NCBI GenBank assembly: GCA_031365725.1
Contig: JANLYQ010000021.1
Span: 1-64,000, forward strand
Length of the DNA stretch: 64,000 bases
Direction: 5' to 3'
From: JANLYQ01 sp031365725
GTDB lineage: Bacteria; Actinomycetota; Actinomycetes; JACCUZ01
The notes beneath the pieces are model-generated. The model worked only from the letters and a program-made list of their open reading frames with translations, searched no databases and had not been told where the DNA came from. Positions 26,283-34,990 of the stretch are shown piece by piece. The first letter of the stretch is position 1. Every line of letters starts with the position of its first letter. Made by a program: the position numbers and the translations under genes.

Positions 26283-27521
26283 TCAGGTGCCGATCGCGCG
26301 GACCGGGCGCGCGTGGTGGGCGAAGGCCAGGATGCCGACCATCAGCAACAGGACCACCCAGAGGGCGCGGTCGAGACCGAGGGCATCGGCGATGCTGCCG
26401 ATCAGCGGCGGCCCGACGAGGAAGCCGGCGTAGGCGATGGTCGCCACGGTGGCGATGGCCGACGGGCCGCGACCTGGTGTCTCCCCCGCGGCGGTCATGG
26501 CCAGCGGGAACGCGACGGCGATGCCCAAGCCCCAGCACAGGGCCCCGAGGTAGCCGACGCCGAGGACCGGGACCGTGAGCAGCAGCACGACACCGACCGA
26601 CGTGAGGCAGGCACCGATCCGCAGGGTGCGCAGCCGGCCGAACCGCTCGAGCACCGAGGTGCCGAAGAACCTCGCCGTCGTCATTGCGGCGGCGAAGATC
26701 GCGAACCCGATCGCGGCCGAGGCCCCCGATGCGTCGCGGGTGTCGTGCAGCATCAGCGCCAGCCAGTCGTTGGCCGCGCCCTCGGCCCACGCGGCGCAGA
26801 AGACCATGGCACCCAGACCGAGCAGCCGCGGGTCGAGGACCAGCGGACCCAGGGGCACCGGCACGTGGCGCGCGTCGTCCGGGACTATCCCCTCGGTGAT
26901 CGCCGAGGTCTCCGTGGCGCCGTCTGCGCCGGCCACATCGGGCATGACCCTCACCGCGGCGACCGACAGCGCAGCCAGCGCCAGGGTGACGACCACGAGC
27001 TGCCCCGCGGGCACGATGCCGAGTCTGGCGCAGAGGGCACCGATCCCGGCACCGACGACCGACCCGATGCTCCACGCGGCATGGAAGCCCGGCATCAGGT
27101 CGCGCCCGGCCGACTGCACGACCTCGCTTCCTGACACGTTCATCGCGACGTCCCACACCCCGACAGCCGCCCCGACCGCGAGCAGGATCGCGCCGAGCAC
27201 CACGAGGTTGGGGGCGACGCCGAGCCCGGGGTAGGCCAGAACGGAGACCCCGACGCAGAAGGTGATGACTGCGCGGGCCCCGAACCGGACGACGAGCCGG
27301 CCGGACATCGGCATCGCGATCAGCGAGCCGATGGCACTGAACAGCAGCGCGAAGCCGAGGCCACCGGGGGAGGCGTGCAGGTGGTCGCGAACCGCGGGTA
27401 TCCGGGACACCCAGGAGGCGAACAGCGCGCCGTTGGCGGCGAAGAGCAGCCGGGTCGCCCAGGCCTGCCGACGGACGTCGGTGGCTCTGCTGGTCACATC
27501 GGCGGCTGCTGTCACCGGCAC
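26283..27521 (-). CDS. MFS transporter (YbjJ/FucP-like)
   Basis: A 412-residue, 12-helix MFS protein. The opening LLFAANGALFASWVSRIPAV and GFHAAWSIGSVVGAGIGAL are typical of the YbjJ-like group related to sugar and drug carriers. GTG 27521 is the first start; GTG 27497 is possible. It is divergent from the aldo/keto reductase gene over 61 bases and translationally close to the methyltransferase gene. Substrate unknown. Confidence 0.85.
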   Translation of the reverse strand: MPVTAAADVTSRATDVRRQAWATRLLFAANGALFASWVSRIPAVRDHLHASPGGLGFALLFSAIGSLIAMPMSGRLVVRFGARAVITFCVGVSVLAYPGLGVAPNLVVLGAILLAVGAAVGVWDVAMNVSGSEVVQSAGRDLMPGFHAAWSIGSVVGAGIGALCARLGIVPAGQLVVVTLALAALSVAAVRVMPDVAGADGATETSAITEGIVPDDARHVPVPLGPLVLDPRLLGLGAMVFCAAWAEGAANDWLALMLHDTRDASGASAAIGFAIFAAAMTTARFFGTSVLERFGRLRTLRIGACLTSVGVVLLLTVPVLGVGYLGALCWGLGIAVAFPLAMTAAGETPGRGPSAIATVATIAYAGFLVGPPLIGSIADALGLDRALWVVLLLMVGILAFAHHARPVRAIGT

Positions 27522-27582
27522 AGTCTAGGAAGGCGGCCGACCCGGCTGGTGCCCAGCGCGAGGGCAGGAGCAGGATCGGGCC

Positions 27583-28557
27583 ATGGACTACTCACATCTC
27601 GGCCGCAGCGGACTGTCGGTCAGCCGGCTCTGCCTCGGCACGATGAACTTCGGCCCGGAGACCAGCGAGGACGACTCGCACGCGATCATGGACCGGGCAT
27701 TGGAGCTCGGCATCAACTTCTTCGACACAGCCAACGTCTACGGCTGGAAGAAGGGCGAGGGTCTGACCGAGGCGATCATCGGGCGATGGTTCGCCCAGGG
27801 TGGCGAGAGACGCGAGAAGACCGTCATCGCCACCAAGCTGTACGGCTCGATGAGCGACTGGCCCAACGACACGTTCTTGTCGGCGCGCAACATCAGGCGC
27901 GCGTGTGATGAGTCCCTCCGCCGGCTGCAGACCGACCACATCGACCTCTACCAGATGCACCACGTCGATCGGGACACCCCGTGGGACGAGATCTGGGAAG
28001 CCTTCGAGGTTCTGCGCACGCAGGGCAAAGTCCTGTACTTCGGCTCCTCCAACCACGCCGGCTGGCACATCGCCAAGAGCATGGAGACGGCCCGGCGGCG
28101 GGGGTCGACCGGTCTGGTCGCCGAGCAGTCGATCTACAACCTGCTGACCCGTGACGTCGAGCTCGAGGTGCTGCCTGCGTGTCTCGACTACGGCCTCGGC
28201 GTGATCCCGTGGTCGCCGCTGCACGGCGGCCTGCTGGGAGGCATCATCCGCAAGACCGAGCAGGGCAAGCGACGGCTTTCCGGTCGCGCGAAGGACGCGC
28301 TGAAGGAGAACCGAAAGGCCATCAAGGCGTGGGAGGACCTGTGCGACGAGCTGGACGAGAACCCGGCGGATGTCGGTCTGGCATGGCTCCTCGCGCAGCC
28401 GGCGGTGACCGCGCCGATCATCGGGCCGCGCACGATGGAGCAGCTGGACGGCTCGCAGAAGGCGCTCTCGATCACGCTGCCGGCCGACGTGCTCGAGCGC
28501 CTCGACGACATCTTCCCCGGGCCGGGCGGCACCGCGCCCGAGGCCTACGCCTGGTAG
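27583..28557 (+). CDS. Aldo/keto reductase
   Basis: A 324-residue (beta/alpha)8 NADPH oxidoreductase. Catalytic residues are in NFFDTANVYG (Asp, Tyr), IATKLYG (Lys) and LYQMHHVDRDTP (His). The NADPH region IIGPRTMEQLDG is near the C-terminus. The KKGEGLTEAIIGRW insert resembles YghZ/voltage-channel-beta-type reductases. Physiological substrate unknown. Confidence 0.9.
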   Translation: MDYSHLGRSGLSVSRLCLGTMNFGPETSEDDSHAIMDRALELGINFFDTANVYGWKKGEGLTEAIIGRWFAQGGERREKTVIATKLYGSMSDWPNDTFLSARNIRRACDESLRRLQTDHIDLYQMHHVDRDTPWDEIWEAFEVLRTQGKVLYFGSSNHAGWHIAKSMETARRRGSTGLVAEQSIYNLLTRDVELEVLPACLDYGLGVIPWSPLHGGLLGGIIRKTEQGKRRLSGRAKDALKENRKAIKAWEDLCDELDENPADVGLAWLLAQPAVTAPIIGPRTMEQLDGSQKALSITLPADVLERLDDIFPGPGGTAPEAYAW

Positions 28558-28563
28558 GTCGTC

Positions 28564-28647
28564 GTGACCCCGACGGCGCGGCGGCGCATCGTGCTGCTGG
28601 CGCTGGCCGCCTTGGTGCTCGTGGTCGCGATCAACGCGCTGCGCTGA
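28564..28647 (+). CDS. Possible 27-residue single-pass membrane peptide
   Basis: GTG 28564 begins 6 bases after the aldo/keto reductase stop and follows GGTAGG. The 27-residue product has a basic start (TPTARRR) and one hydrophobic helix (IVLLALAALVLVVAIN), ending LR. It overlaps the convergent oxidase 3' end by 17 bases. The membrane-helix pattern and close spacing support it; nothing else does. Confidence 0.4.
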   Translation: MTPTARRRIVLLALAALVLVVAINALR

Positions 28648-29767
28648 GGGCTGCTCTCGTCGGGGCGAAGAGAGAGAGGTCGTGCCGGCTGGCGCCGTCG
28701 GCGACGAGGTCGGCCAGTGCCTCACCGAGGACCGGGGTGAACTTGAAGCCGTGACCGGAGAAGCCACACGCGAGCAGGACTCTGGGCGACAGCGGGTGTG
28801 GTCCGACGACGAAGTCCTCGTCAGGGGTGAGGGTGTACCAGCACTCCGCCGACCGCGAGGGCGTGTCGCCCAGTCCCGGCAGCAGCGGCGCCAGGGTCGA
28901 CGCGATCTCGGTTGCGGTCCAGGCGTCGGCCGCACGGACCGTGGAGAAGTGCACAGCAGCCTTGACGTCGCCGGAGGTGCCTTGGCTCGGGGCGCCGTAC
29001 AGCGAGGTGCCGTCGGCCCGGTCCCAGATCCAGACCGGTAGCCGGCCGGGGCGGAAGTCGGCCACGTCCTGCGGCCGGAACCAGTGCTGCACGCGTCGTT
29101 CGGTGACGAGCGGGAGCGGTACACCGCGAAGCAGGTCGGGGGTCCAACGGCCCGGAGCCAGTACCAGTGCCCCGGCCTCGACGGCGCCGCGGCTGGTCTC
29201 GACCCGCACGCCGCCGGACGGAGTGGACGTCCAGCCGGTCACCGTCGTGTCGTGGCGGAGGTCGGCACCGGAGTTGGTCGCCCGCCTGAGCGCGGAGCGC
29301 ACCGCCTCCTCCGGGCAGACCGTGCCTGCACGTGGCTCGAAGAGTCCGCGGACGGCCGCGGGCGGGGTCAGGGCAGGGAATCGAGCGGTGACGTCGGTCC
29401 CGTCGAGCACCTCGTGCTCCAGCCCCCACTGCTGGGCAGTGGCCAGGCTGCCGGCGAAGACCTTGGTGTCGGGGCGGCCGAGGAACAGTCCGCCGGTCTC
29501 GGTCAGCAACGGTCGACCGGTCGCGTCGGACAGGCTGCGCCACAGCTCGAGGGTGCGCAGCAGCAACGGGACGTAGCCGGCACCTTCGAAGTAGACCTGG
29601 CGCATGATGCGGGTCTCGCCGTGGCTGGCCCCCTCGGCGTGCACCGGTGGTCGCGGGTCGAGGCCGAGGACTCGCAGGCCGCGCGCCGCGCAGTGCGCGG
29701 CCACCGAGCTGCCGAAGCCACCGAGCCCGGCGATGACGACGTCGAGCACGCCGGGTCGACCTGTCAC
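28631..29767 (-). CDS. FAD-dependent sarcosine oxidase / N-methyltryptophan oxidase-like protein
   Basis: About 378 residues. The N-terminal dinucleotide motif VVIAGLGGFGSSVA binds FAD. GETRIMRQVYFE and the C-terminal CWYTLTPDEDFVVGPHP and GFSGHGFKFTPVLGEALADL match the monomeric sarcosine oxidase/MTOX family, where FAD is covalently held by a cysteine; LLACGFSGHGFKF has a Cys in that place. It demethylates N-methyl amino acids with O2, giving H2O2. GTG 29767 or 29749 are both possible starts. Confidence 0.85.
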   Translation of the reverse strand: MTGRPGVLDVVIAGLGGFGSSVAAHCAARGLRVLGLDPRPPVHAEGASHGETRIMRQVYFEGAGYVPLLLRTLELWRSLSDATGRPLLTETGGLFLGRPDTKVFAGSLATAQQWGLEHEVLDGTDVTARFPALTPPAAVRGLFEPRAGTVCPEEAVRSALRRATNSGADLRHDTTVTGWTSTPSGGVRVETSRGAVEAGALVLAPGRWTPDLLRGVPLPLVTERRVQHWFRPQDVADFRPGRLPVWIWDRADGTSLYGAPSQGTSGDVKAAVHFSTVRAADAWTATEIASTLAPLLPGLGDTPSRSAECWYTLTPDEDFVVGPHPLSPRVLLACGFSGHGFKFTPVLGEALADLVADGASRHDLSLFAPTRAALSAAR

Positions 29768-29781
29768 CTCGCGGTCGCGAG

Positions 29782-30558
29782 CTACTGGGTGACGACGTGC
29801 AGCCGGGCCCGCAGCCCCGCGAGCAGATCGGTGTCGCCTTCGAGGGCGACCGCAGAGTCGGGACGTCGACCCCACAGCCACAGCAGCAGCTCGGAGGGCT
29901 CCCCGCTCACGACCGCGTCGGCCGCGCCGGGTTCGCGGACCACCTGCACCGTCTCCGGGGTCAGCACCAGTCGCCAGATCCGGCCGCCGGTGCGGACCGC
30001 GACCGTGCCGTTGACGGCACCGGCCGGGCCGGACTCGTCGGCCCCCTCGTCCTGGTAGACCAGGAACCAGTCCAGGACCTCGTCCACCCCGTCGACCGCG
30101 AGGGTGTCGTCCACCGGACTCACCACGTGGGTGCCGCTTTCGACGTCGACCCGGTGGACCACCGCCTCCTGAGCCATCCGGCGCAGCCAGAAGCCGACGT
30201 CCTGACGGTCCTCGTGCCAGCTCCAGGTCGTCTGGGTGGGCTCGAGCCGACCGAGCAGGTCCAGCAGGGCGTCCCGTCGCTCGGCGAACCAGTCGGCGAG
30301 ACCCTGCCCCTCGGTCGGCCCGCCGGTCCACTGCACGGGGTCGGTCGGGCGCGCACCGGTGGAGACCGCGATCACCTTGTGCGCGAACACGGCACCGGTG
30401 TGCTCGACCGCGTCCCGCACCGTCCACCCCGGGCACAGCGGCACGGGCGCGTCGTGGGAGTCCGGAGCCGACCGCAGCAGGTCGAGGATGCGGTCGGTGT
30501 CGCCGCGCAGGTGGTGAAGGTAGGCGTCCGCGGTCAGGATCGTGTCGCTGTGGGCCAT
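29782..30558 (-). CDS. Maleylpyruvate isomerase-family (mycothiol-dependent, DinB-like) protein
   Basis: About 258 residues. The N-terminal helical bundle shows CPGWTVRDAVEHTGAVFAHK and AQEAVVHRVDVE, the metal-histidine pattern of the MDMPI/DinB-like fold. The C-terminal half (TGGRIWRLVLTPETV, SGEPSELLLWLWGR) matches the MDMPI C-terminal domain. Members use mycothiol, consistent with an actinobacterium; the actual reaction is unknown. Its start overlaps the MFS gene's end by 25 bases. Confidence 0.85.
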   Translation of the reverse strand: MAHSDTILTADAYLHHLRGDTDRILDLLRSAPDSHDAPVPLCPGWTVRDAVEHTGAVFAHKVIAVSTGARPTDPVQWTGGPTEGQGLADWFAERRDALLDLLGRLEPTQTTWSWHEDRQDVGFWLRRMAQEAVVHRVDVESGTHVVSPVDDTLAVDGVDEVLDWFLVYQDEGADESGPAGAVNGTVAVRTGGRIWRLVLTPETVQVVREPGAADAVVSGEPSELLLWLWGRRPDSAVALEGDTDLLAGLRARLHVVTQ

Positions 30559-31796
30559 GACGACATCCTGGCCCAGGCAAGCTCGTCGCGCAGCACGAGG
30601 CCTTGTTGCCTCGCGAGCAATCCGCCGGCAACTGCCGCTGCCGCTATCGACACGACACCACCGGCGATGAGGCTCCATCGTGGGCCGAACGCCTCGGCCA
30701 CGGCCCCGACCAGAGGTGCGCCGATCGGCGTCCCGCCCATGAGGACGGCCATGTAGAGCGCCATTACCCGCCCGCGCATCAACGGGTCGACGGAAAGCTG
30801 CAGGGTCGCGTTGGCAGAGTTGAGCAGCGTCATCTGAGCGAGACCGAGAGGGATGAGCAGAGCCATGAACGAGAGGTACGACGGCATCAGCCCGGCGCCC
30901 ACCTCGATGGTGCCGAACGCGATCGCGGACAGCACGATCAGCCGCAGCCTCGGACGCCCCCGGCGGGCCGAGAGCAGCGCGCCGCTCAGCGAGCCGATGG
31001 CGACGACCGAGCCGAGCAGGCCGTACTCACCTGCGCCCTTGCCGAAGACCTCGGTGGCCATCAGCGCGGAGGTCAGCTGGAAGTTCAGCCCGAAGGTGCC
31101 GACGAAGAAGACGATGACCAGCACCATCAGCAGGTCCGGTCGGCCGCGCACGTAGCGCAGGCCTTCGCGCACCTGGCCCGGCCCGCGGCGGCCCATCGGC
31201 ATCGGCGTCAGCTCGGAGGTGCGCATCTTGGCCAGTGCGGCGATGACAGCGAGGAACGAGGCGGCGTTGATGAGGAACACCGGGCCGGTGCCGACCAGGA
31301 CGATAAGAAAGCCGGCCACCGCGGGGCCGATGACGCGGCCGAGGTTGAACGACGCGCTGTTGAGCCCGACCGCGTTGGTGACGTCCGCGGGGCCGACCAT
31401 CTCGATGACGAAGGACTGCCGGGCCGGGGCGTCGCAGGCGGCCGCGATGCCGAGCAGCAGCGCGAGGAGGTAGACCTGCCAGAGGGTGACGACACCGGTC
31501 ACGTCGAGCAGGCCGAGGACGGCGCCGGCCACGGCCATCGACGCCTGGGTGGCGAGCAGGATCTTGCGCTTGGAGAACCGGTCGGCCACCGAGCCGGCAA
31601 AGGGTGCGAGCACCAGCATCGGCAGGAACTGCAGGCCGGTGGTGATGCCGAGCGCCACGCCGTTGCGGTGCGAGAGCTCGAGGACCAGCCAGTCCTGGGC
31701 TACCCGCTGCATCCAGGTGCCGATGTTGGAGACCGCTCCCCCGGCGGCGTACAGGCGGTAGTTGTGGTTGCGCAACGAGGTGAAGGTCGGGCTCAT
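30534..31796 (-). CDS. MFS efflux transporter (EntS/MFS_3 type)
   Basis: A 420-residue, 12-helix protein. The SLRNHNYRLYAAGGAVSNIG start, PFAGSVADRFSKRKILL loop and ACDAPARQSFVIEMVG segment are typical of MFS_3 exporters. It overlaps the marR gene by 4 bases (31793-31796), so a MarR-exporter operon is clear and an efflux role for a toxic or aromatic compound is likely. Confidence 0.9.
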   Translation of the reverse strand: MSPTFTSLRNHNYRLYAAGGAVSNIGTWMQRVAQDWLVLELSHRNGVALGITTGLQFLPMLVLAPFAGSVADRFSKRKILLATQASMAVAGAVLGLLDVTGVVTLWQVYLLALLLGIAAACDAPARQSFVIEMVGPADVTNAVGLNSASFNLGRVIGPAVAGFLIVLVGTGPVFLINAASFLAVIAALAKMRTSELTPMPMGRRGPGQVREGLRYVRGRPDLLMVLVIVFFVGTFGLNFQLTSALMATEVFGKGAGEYGLLGSVVAIGSLSGALLSARRGRPRLRLIVLSAIAFGTIEVGAGLMPSYLSFMALLIPLGLAQMTLLNSANATLQLSVDPLMRGRVMALYMAVLMGGTPIGAPLVGAVAEAFGPRWSLIAGGVVSIAAAAVAGGLLARQQGLVLRDELAWARMSSWPTATRS

Positions 31797-32242
31797 GCGC
31801 GGGTGATGCGGTCGATGATCGGTGCTGCCGTCCGCAGGACGTCGCGCTCGGCGGGAGCGAGCTCGCCGAGACGTCGGGCGAGCCAGGCCTCGCGGCGGCG
31901 TCGGTCCTCACGGAGCAGGTCGTCCGCCGTGCCGGTGAGGGACACCAGATGCTGACGGCCGTCGGTCTCGTGCGCGGTGCGCATGATCAGGCCGCGCTCC
32001 TCCAGCCCGGCAAGGATGCGGGTCATCGACGGCGGCTGCACGCGCTCGTGCTCGGCGAGCTCGCGCGGGGTCAGCGGGCCGTGCCGGTCCAGGCTGGCCA
32101 GGGTCGCGACCTGGGTCAGACTCAAGCCGTGGTCGGAGCGCTCCGCCCGCAGCCGTCGTGACAGCCGCATCACCGACACGCGCAGCGCACTGGCCAGCTC
32201 GGCGCTGCTGCGCGTTGAGGTGCTGCGGGTCGGAGACGTCAT
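31793..32242 (-). CDS. MarR-family transcriptional regulator
   Basis: About 149 residues from ATG 32242. The winged helix reads LSLTQVATLASLDRHGPLTP, RELAEHERVQPPSMTRILAG, then GLI-R-DGRQHLVSLT for the wing. It probably represses its own operon, which includes the MFS exporter gene it overlaps. An operator-like sequence lies 18 bases upstream. ATG 32320 would put the operator inside the gene and is unlikely. Confidence 0.9.
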   Translation of the reverse strand: MTSPTRSTSTRSSAELASALRVSVMRLSRRLRAERSDHGLSLTQVATLASLDRHGPLTPRELAEHERVQPPSMTRILAGLEERGLIMRTAHETDGRQHLVSLTGTADDLLREDRRRREAWLARRLGELAPAERDVLRTAAPIIDRITRA

Positions 32243-32259
32243 GTCGTGAGCATAACTCA

Positions 32260-32272
32260 TTACCTTGGCTAA
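32260..32272 (-). promoter_or_regulatory. Candidate MarR operator
   Basis: On the minus strand TTAGCCAAGGTAA is a near-palindrome (TTA-GCC-AA-GG-TAA, one base short of symmetry) just upstream of the marR start, in the promoter region. Autoregulation is the family norm; the site is assigned by position. Confidence 0.45.
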
Positions 32273-32316
32273 CGACATGACTGTCGCCCGACGCTCCACG
32301 AGCCAAGATCCACGTG

Positions 32317-32387
32317 CCAAGATCCTTTGTGCGCCGACACACCAGTCCGTCGGCGGGTCTGGTGTGGGCGCGCACAGTCGATCTTGG
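32317..32387. repeat. Seventy-base interrupted inverted repeat
   Basis: Three nested arms pair: CCAAGATC (32317-32324) with GATCTTGG (32380-32387), TGTGCGC (32328-32334) with GCGCACA (32370-32376), and CACACCAG (32338-32345) with CTGGTGTG (32359-32366). A second GCCAAGATCC lies at 32302-32311. It sits between the crcB genes and marR, all on the minus strand, and can end crcB transcription or act as a cruciform. Confidence 0.75.
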
Positions 32388-32392
32388 GACGT

Positions 32393-32767
32393 TCAAGCCG
32401 TCGGGGCCAGCCGCCAACCTAGAGCGCACAGGGCAAGACCGACGGCCACGCTGACCACGACGTAGGCCACTGCCATGGCGGCCCGACGCCCTTCGGCAAG
32501 ACGCACCGACTCGTGGCTGAACGTCGAGAAGGTCGTGAGAGCGCCACAGAAGCCGGTGCCCGTCAGCACCAGGACGGAGTGCGGCACCCGGTTGGCTGCT
32601 GCCGCGCCGGCGACGATCCCCAGCAGCAGCGCGCCGGCCATGTTGACCGCGAACGTCGCCCACGGGAATGCGCGCCAGCCGTCACCCGCCCGGCCAAGTC
32701 GTTGTGCCACCAGGTGCCGCAGCACAGCGCCGACCCCGCCTCCCAGCAGGACGAGCAGGACCGTCAC
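32393..32767 (-). CDS. crcB: Fluoride channel subunit CrcB/FluC
   Basis: A 124-residue, four-helix protein. Family motifs are GGGVGAVLRHLVAQ, FPWATFAVNMAGALLLG and GTGFCGALTTFSTFSHE. It exports F- by a passive channel. The paired upstream crcB gene overlaps by 4 bases; in many Gram-positive bacteria two such subunits form a heterodimer. No fluoride riboswitch was seen upstream. Confidence 0.94.
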   Translation of the reverse strand: MTVLLVLLGGGVGAVLRHLVAQRLGRAGDGWRAFPWATFAVNMAGALLLGIVAGAAAANRVPHSVLVLTGTGFCGALTTFSTFSHESVRLAEGRRAAMAVAYVVVSVAVGLALCALGWRLAPTA

Positions 32768-33219
32768 CCCGCACCCCCCGCCGTACGCCGGTCAGGTCGC
32801 GAGCCGGCCCGGCGCCCGACTGCGAGCCCGACCACCACCGCCCCCGCCCCCGCCAGCACCCCGCCCACCAGAGCCAGCGCACCCACGTCACCGTGTCCGC
32901 CGGCCAGGAGCCCCCGCGCGTCGAGCACATAGGTCGAGAAGGTCGTGAACCCGCCGAGCACACCGACAGCCAGCAGCGGGCGCAGCCACCAAGGAGCGGC
33001 TGGCCGGCGCTCCATCCAGCCGGCCAGCACACCCAGCGCGAGGGAGCCGACGACGTTGACGAGCAACGTCGACCAGGGGAACCCTCCGCCCGCGGGTCCG
33101 GGGCCGGCGAACGACTCGGCACATGCCCATCGGGCCAGGCTGCCGAGCGCGCCACCCATGGCCACCAGGCCCAGCACGCCTGCATCGACGCGGCCGGCAA
33201 TCACGTCCCGCGAGGTCAC
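32764..33219 (-). CDS. crcB: Fluoride channel subunit CrcB/FluC, second copy
   Basis: About 151 residues from GTG 33219. Motifs are GGALGSLARWACAE, FPWSTLLVNVVGSLALG and GVLGGFTTFSTYVLD. It overlaps the other crcB by 4 bases. The first 15 residues are uncertain; ATG at VAMGG is an alternative. The C-terminus is Arg/Gly-rich. Confidence 0.92.
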   Translation of the reverse strand: MTSRDVIAGRVDAGVLGLVAMGGALGSLARWACAESFAGPGPAGGGFPWSTLLVNVVGSLALGVLAGWMERRPAAPWWLRPLLAVGVLGGFTTFSTYVLDARGLLAGGHGDVGALALVGGVLAGAGAVVVGLAVGRRAGSRPDRRTAGGAG

Positions 33220-33345
33220 GGCGAGCCAGTGTGCCGCACGGATTGTGGTGAGCAATGCCGCCGCACCTACTGAAGTCGGGCGCTGCGCGTGCCGATCATC
33301 AGGATCGAGCGTGACACGACGCGCACCACCACTCCGGGGACCGTT

Positions 33346-34602
33346 ATGGCAAAGACCCGTACCGACGCAGAACGCCAGGTGGCTGACCTCCTGCGCACGG
33401 CCCGCAGCAGCCTCAACCTGTCGCTGGCCTTCCTGTCTCGCCTGGACGGCACCACCCAGCACCTGGAAGTGGTCGAGTCGGCGGTGCCGTTCCTCATCCG
33501 GGAGAAGGCCACCCAGCCGCAGGAGACAAGCCTCTGTCAGGCCGTCCTCGACGGAAAGCTGCCGAGTGTCATCCCGAACCTCAAAGACTTTCCCGAGGCG
33601 ATGAAGCTGCCGGCGGCCCGGATCCCGCGGTTGCGCAGCTTTGTCTCGGTGCCGGTGATCCTGTCCGACGGCACGGTCTATGGCACGTTCTGCGCCGCCG
33701 GCCTCACCTCGGACAAGGCGCTCACGAAGCGCGACAAGGCGTTGATGGACGTGCTCGCTCAGGCGGCGTCGGTGGTCATCGAGCCCGAGGTGCGCAGCCT
33801 TGCTCGTCGCAACGAGATCGAAGGCAGGCTGCTGCCGCTGATCGCTCTCGGCGGTCCGCACGTGGTCCTGCAGCCGATCGTCGAGCTCTCGACGGGTGAC
33901 CGGGTCGGGGCCGAGGCACTCAGCCGCTTCCCGGCCGGCTGGGGAAAGGCACCTGATGTCTGCTTCGGCGACGCGCACAGCATCGGGATCGGGGACGACC
34001 TCGAGCGACTCGCCCTGATCGGTGCCGCCCGACACCTCGCTGCCGTCGACGGCTACGTCTCGATGAACGTGTCACCCGCAACCCTGCTTGCTCGGGAGAC
34101 ACTCGACCTGCTCAGCGCCCTGCCCCTCGACCGCATCCTGCTCGAGCTCTCCGAGCACGACCAGGTCGCCGACTACGACCAGCTGCGCGATGCGCTTGCC
34201 CCGCTGCGCGCCGGCGGCATGCGACTGGCGATCGATGACGTCGGGGCCGGCTTTTCCTCGCTGCGCCACATCGTGCTCACCGCCCCAGACGTCATAAAGA
34301 TCGACCGCAGCATCATCGACGGCGTCTCGACCGACCCGGTGCTGCGGACGCTGGTCCGGTCACTTGTCGACTTCGCGCACGGCTCCAACGCCTCGGTGGT
34401 GGCCGAGGGAGTGGAGACAGCAGACGACGCCGATGTGCTGCTCAGCCTCGAGGTCGACTACGGCCAGGGCTGGCTGCACGGTCGCCCCGGGCCGCCCGAG
34501 GCACTCGCGCCGGTGCCGGCCCGGGAGCGGCTGGCCGGGCCGACGGAGCCATCGTCGTACGACGTGGTCGGCGCATCAGGGCCAGCTGCTCAGTCGGGTT
34601 GA
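33346..34602 (+). CDS. GAF-EAL cyclic di-GMP phosphodiesterase
   Basis: About 418 residues. A GAF domain occupies about residues 5-150 (PSVIPNLKDF, FVSVPVILSDGTVYGTFCA). The EAL domain follows with its catalytic set apparent: GAEALSRF, MNVSP, LELSEH, AIDDVGAG, VIKIDRS, VAEGVET and QGWLHGRP. It should hydrolyse c-di-GMP to pGpG, gated by a ligand or redox state of GAF. No GGDEF or membrane segment is present. ATG 33346 is favoured over GTG 33289, which has no ribosome site. Confidence 0.9.
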   Translation: MAKTRTDAERQVADLLRTARSSLNLSLAFLSRLDGTTQHLEVVESAVPFLIREKATQPQETSLCQAVLDGKLPSVIPNLKDFPEAMKLPAARIPRLRSFVSVPVILSDGTVYGTFCAAGLTSDKALTKRDKALMDVLAQAASVVIEPEVRSLARRNEIEGRLLPLIALGGPHVVLQPIVELSTGDRVGAEALSRFPAGWGKAPDVCFGDAHSIGIGDDLERLALIGAARHLAAVDGYVSMNVSPATLLARETLDLLSALPLDRILLELSEHDQVADYDQLRDALAPLRAGGMRLAIDDVGAGFSSLRHIVLTAPDVIKIDRSIIDGVSTDPVLRTLVRSLVDFAHGSNASVVAEGVETADDADVLLSLEVDYGQGWLHGRPGPPEALAPVPARERLAGPTEPSSYDVVGASGPAAQSG

Positions 34603-34627
34603 TCACGGCCAGACGTAGGCTGATCGG

Positions 34628-34930
34628 GTGTCCACGCAGCCCGGGGGGCGAGACCGACGCCCGCGCCGGCCCGCTCCACCACCGGCCGAGAGCGACGTCG
34701 TGGCTGTCGTGGCGGTGGGTCTGGTGGTCTGGGCCGTCGCTCTGGGCGTCGGCGTTGCTGCACACGGGCGACTGAGCCAGTCAGGGCACGGCGATTGGGT
34801 GTGGATCTTTGCCGCGGGGGTATTCCTCGGGCTGATCGGGATCCGTCACGTGCTGGTGAGACGTTCGGCCCTGCACAAAAGCAGCGTCGACGACCCAACC
34901 GCAGAGACGGCGGGACCGAACACCCTCTGA
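34628..34930 (+). CDS. DUF2530 small membrane protein
   Basis: A 100-residue protein from GTG 34628 with a Pro/Arg-rich start and two membrane helices (VVAVVAVGLVVWAVALGVGV and WIFAAGVFLGLIGIRHVLVRR). The spacing and the GLIGIRH-RR end fit DUF2530. Function unknown. Confidence 0.75.
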   Translation: MSTQPGGRDRRPRRPAPPPAESDVVAVVAVGLVVWAVALGVGVAAHGRLSQSGHGDWVWIFAAGVFLGLIGIRHVLVRRSALHKSSVDDPTAETAGPNTL

Positions 34931-34990
34931 GGCCACCGGACCGGTGGCCTCCACCCTGGTCCCACGAGGACCCCTCACGAAGGACCCACG

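Noticed and set aside
32768..33345. Fluoride riboswitch in front of the crcB pair
   Set aside because: I could not find the conserved pseudoknot segments upstream of either crcB start.
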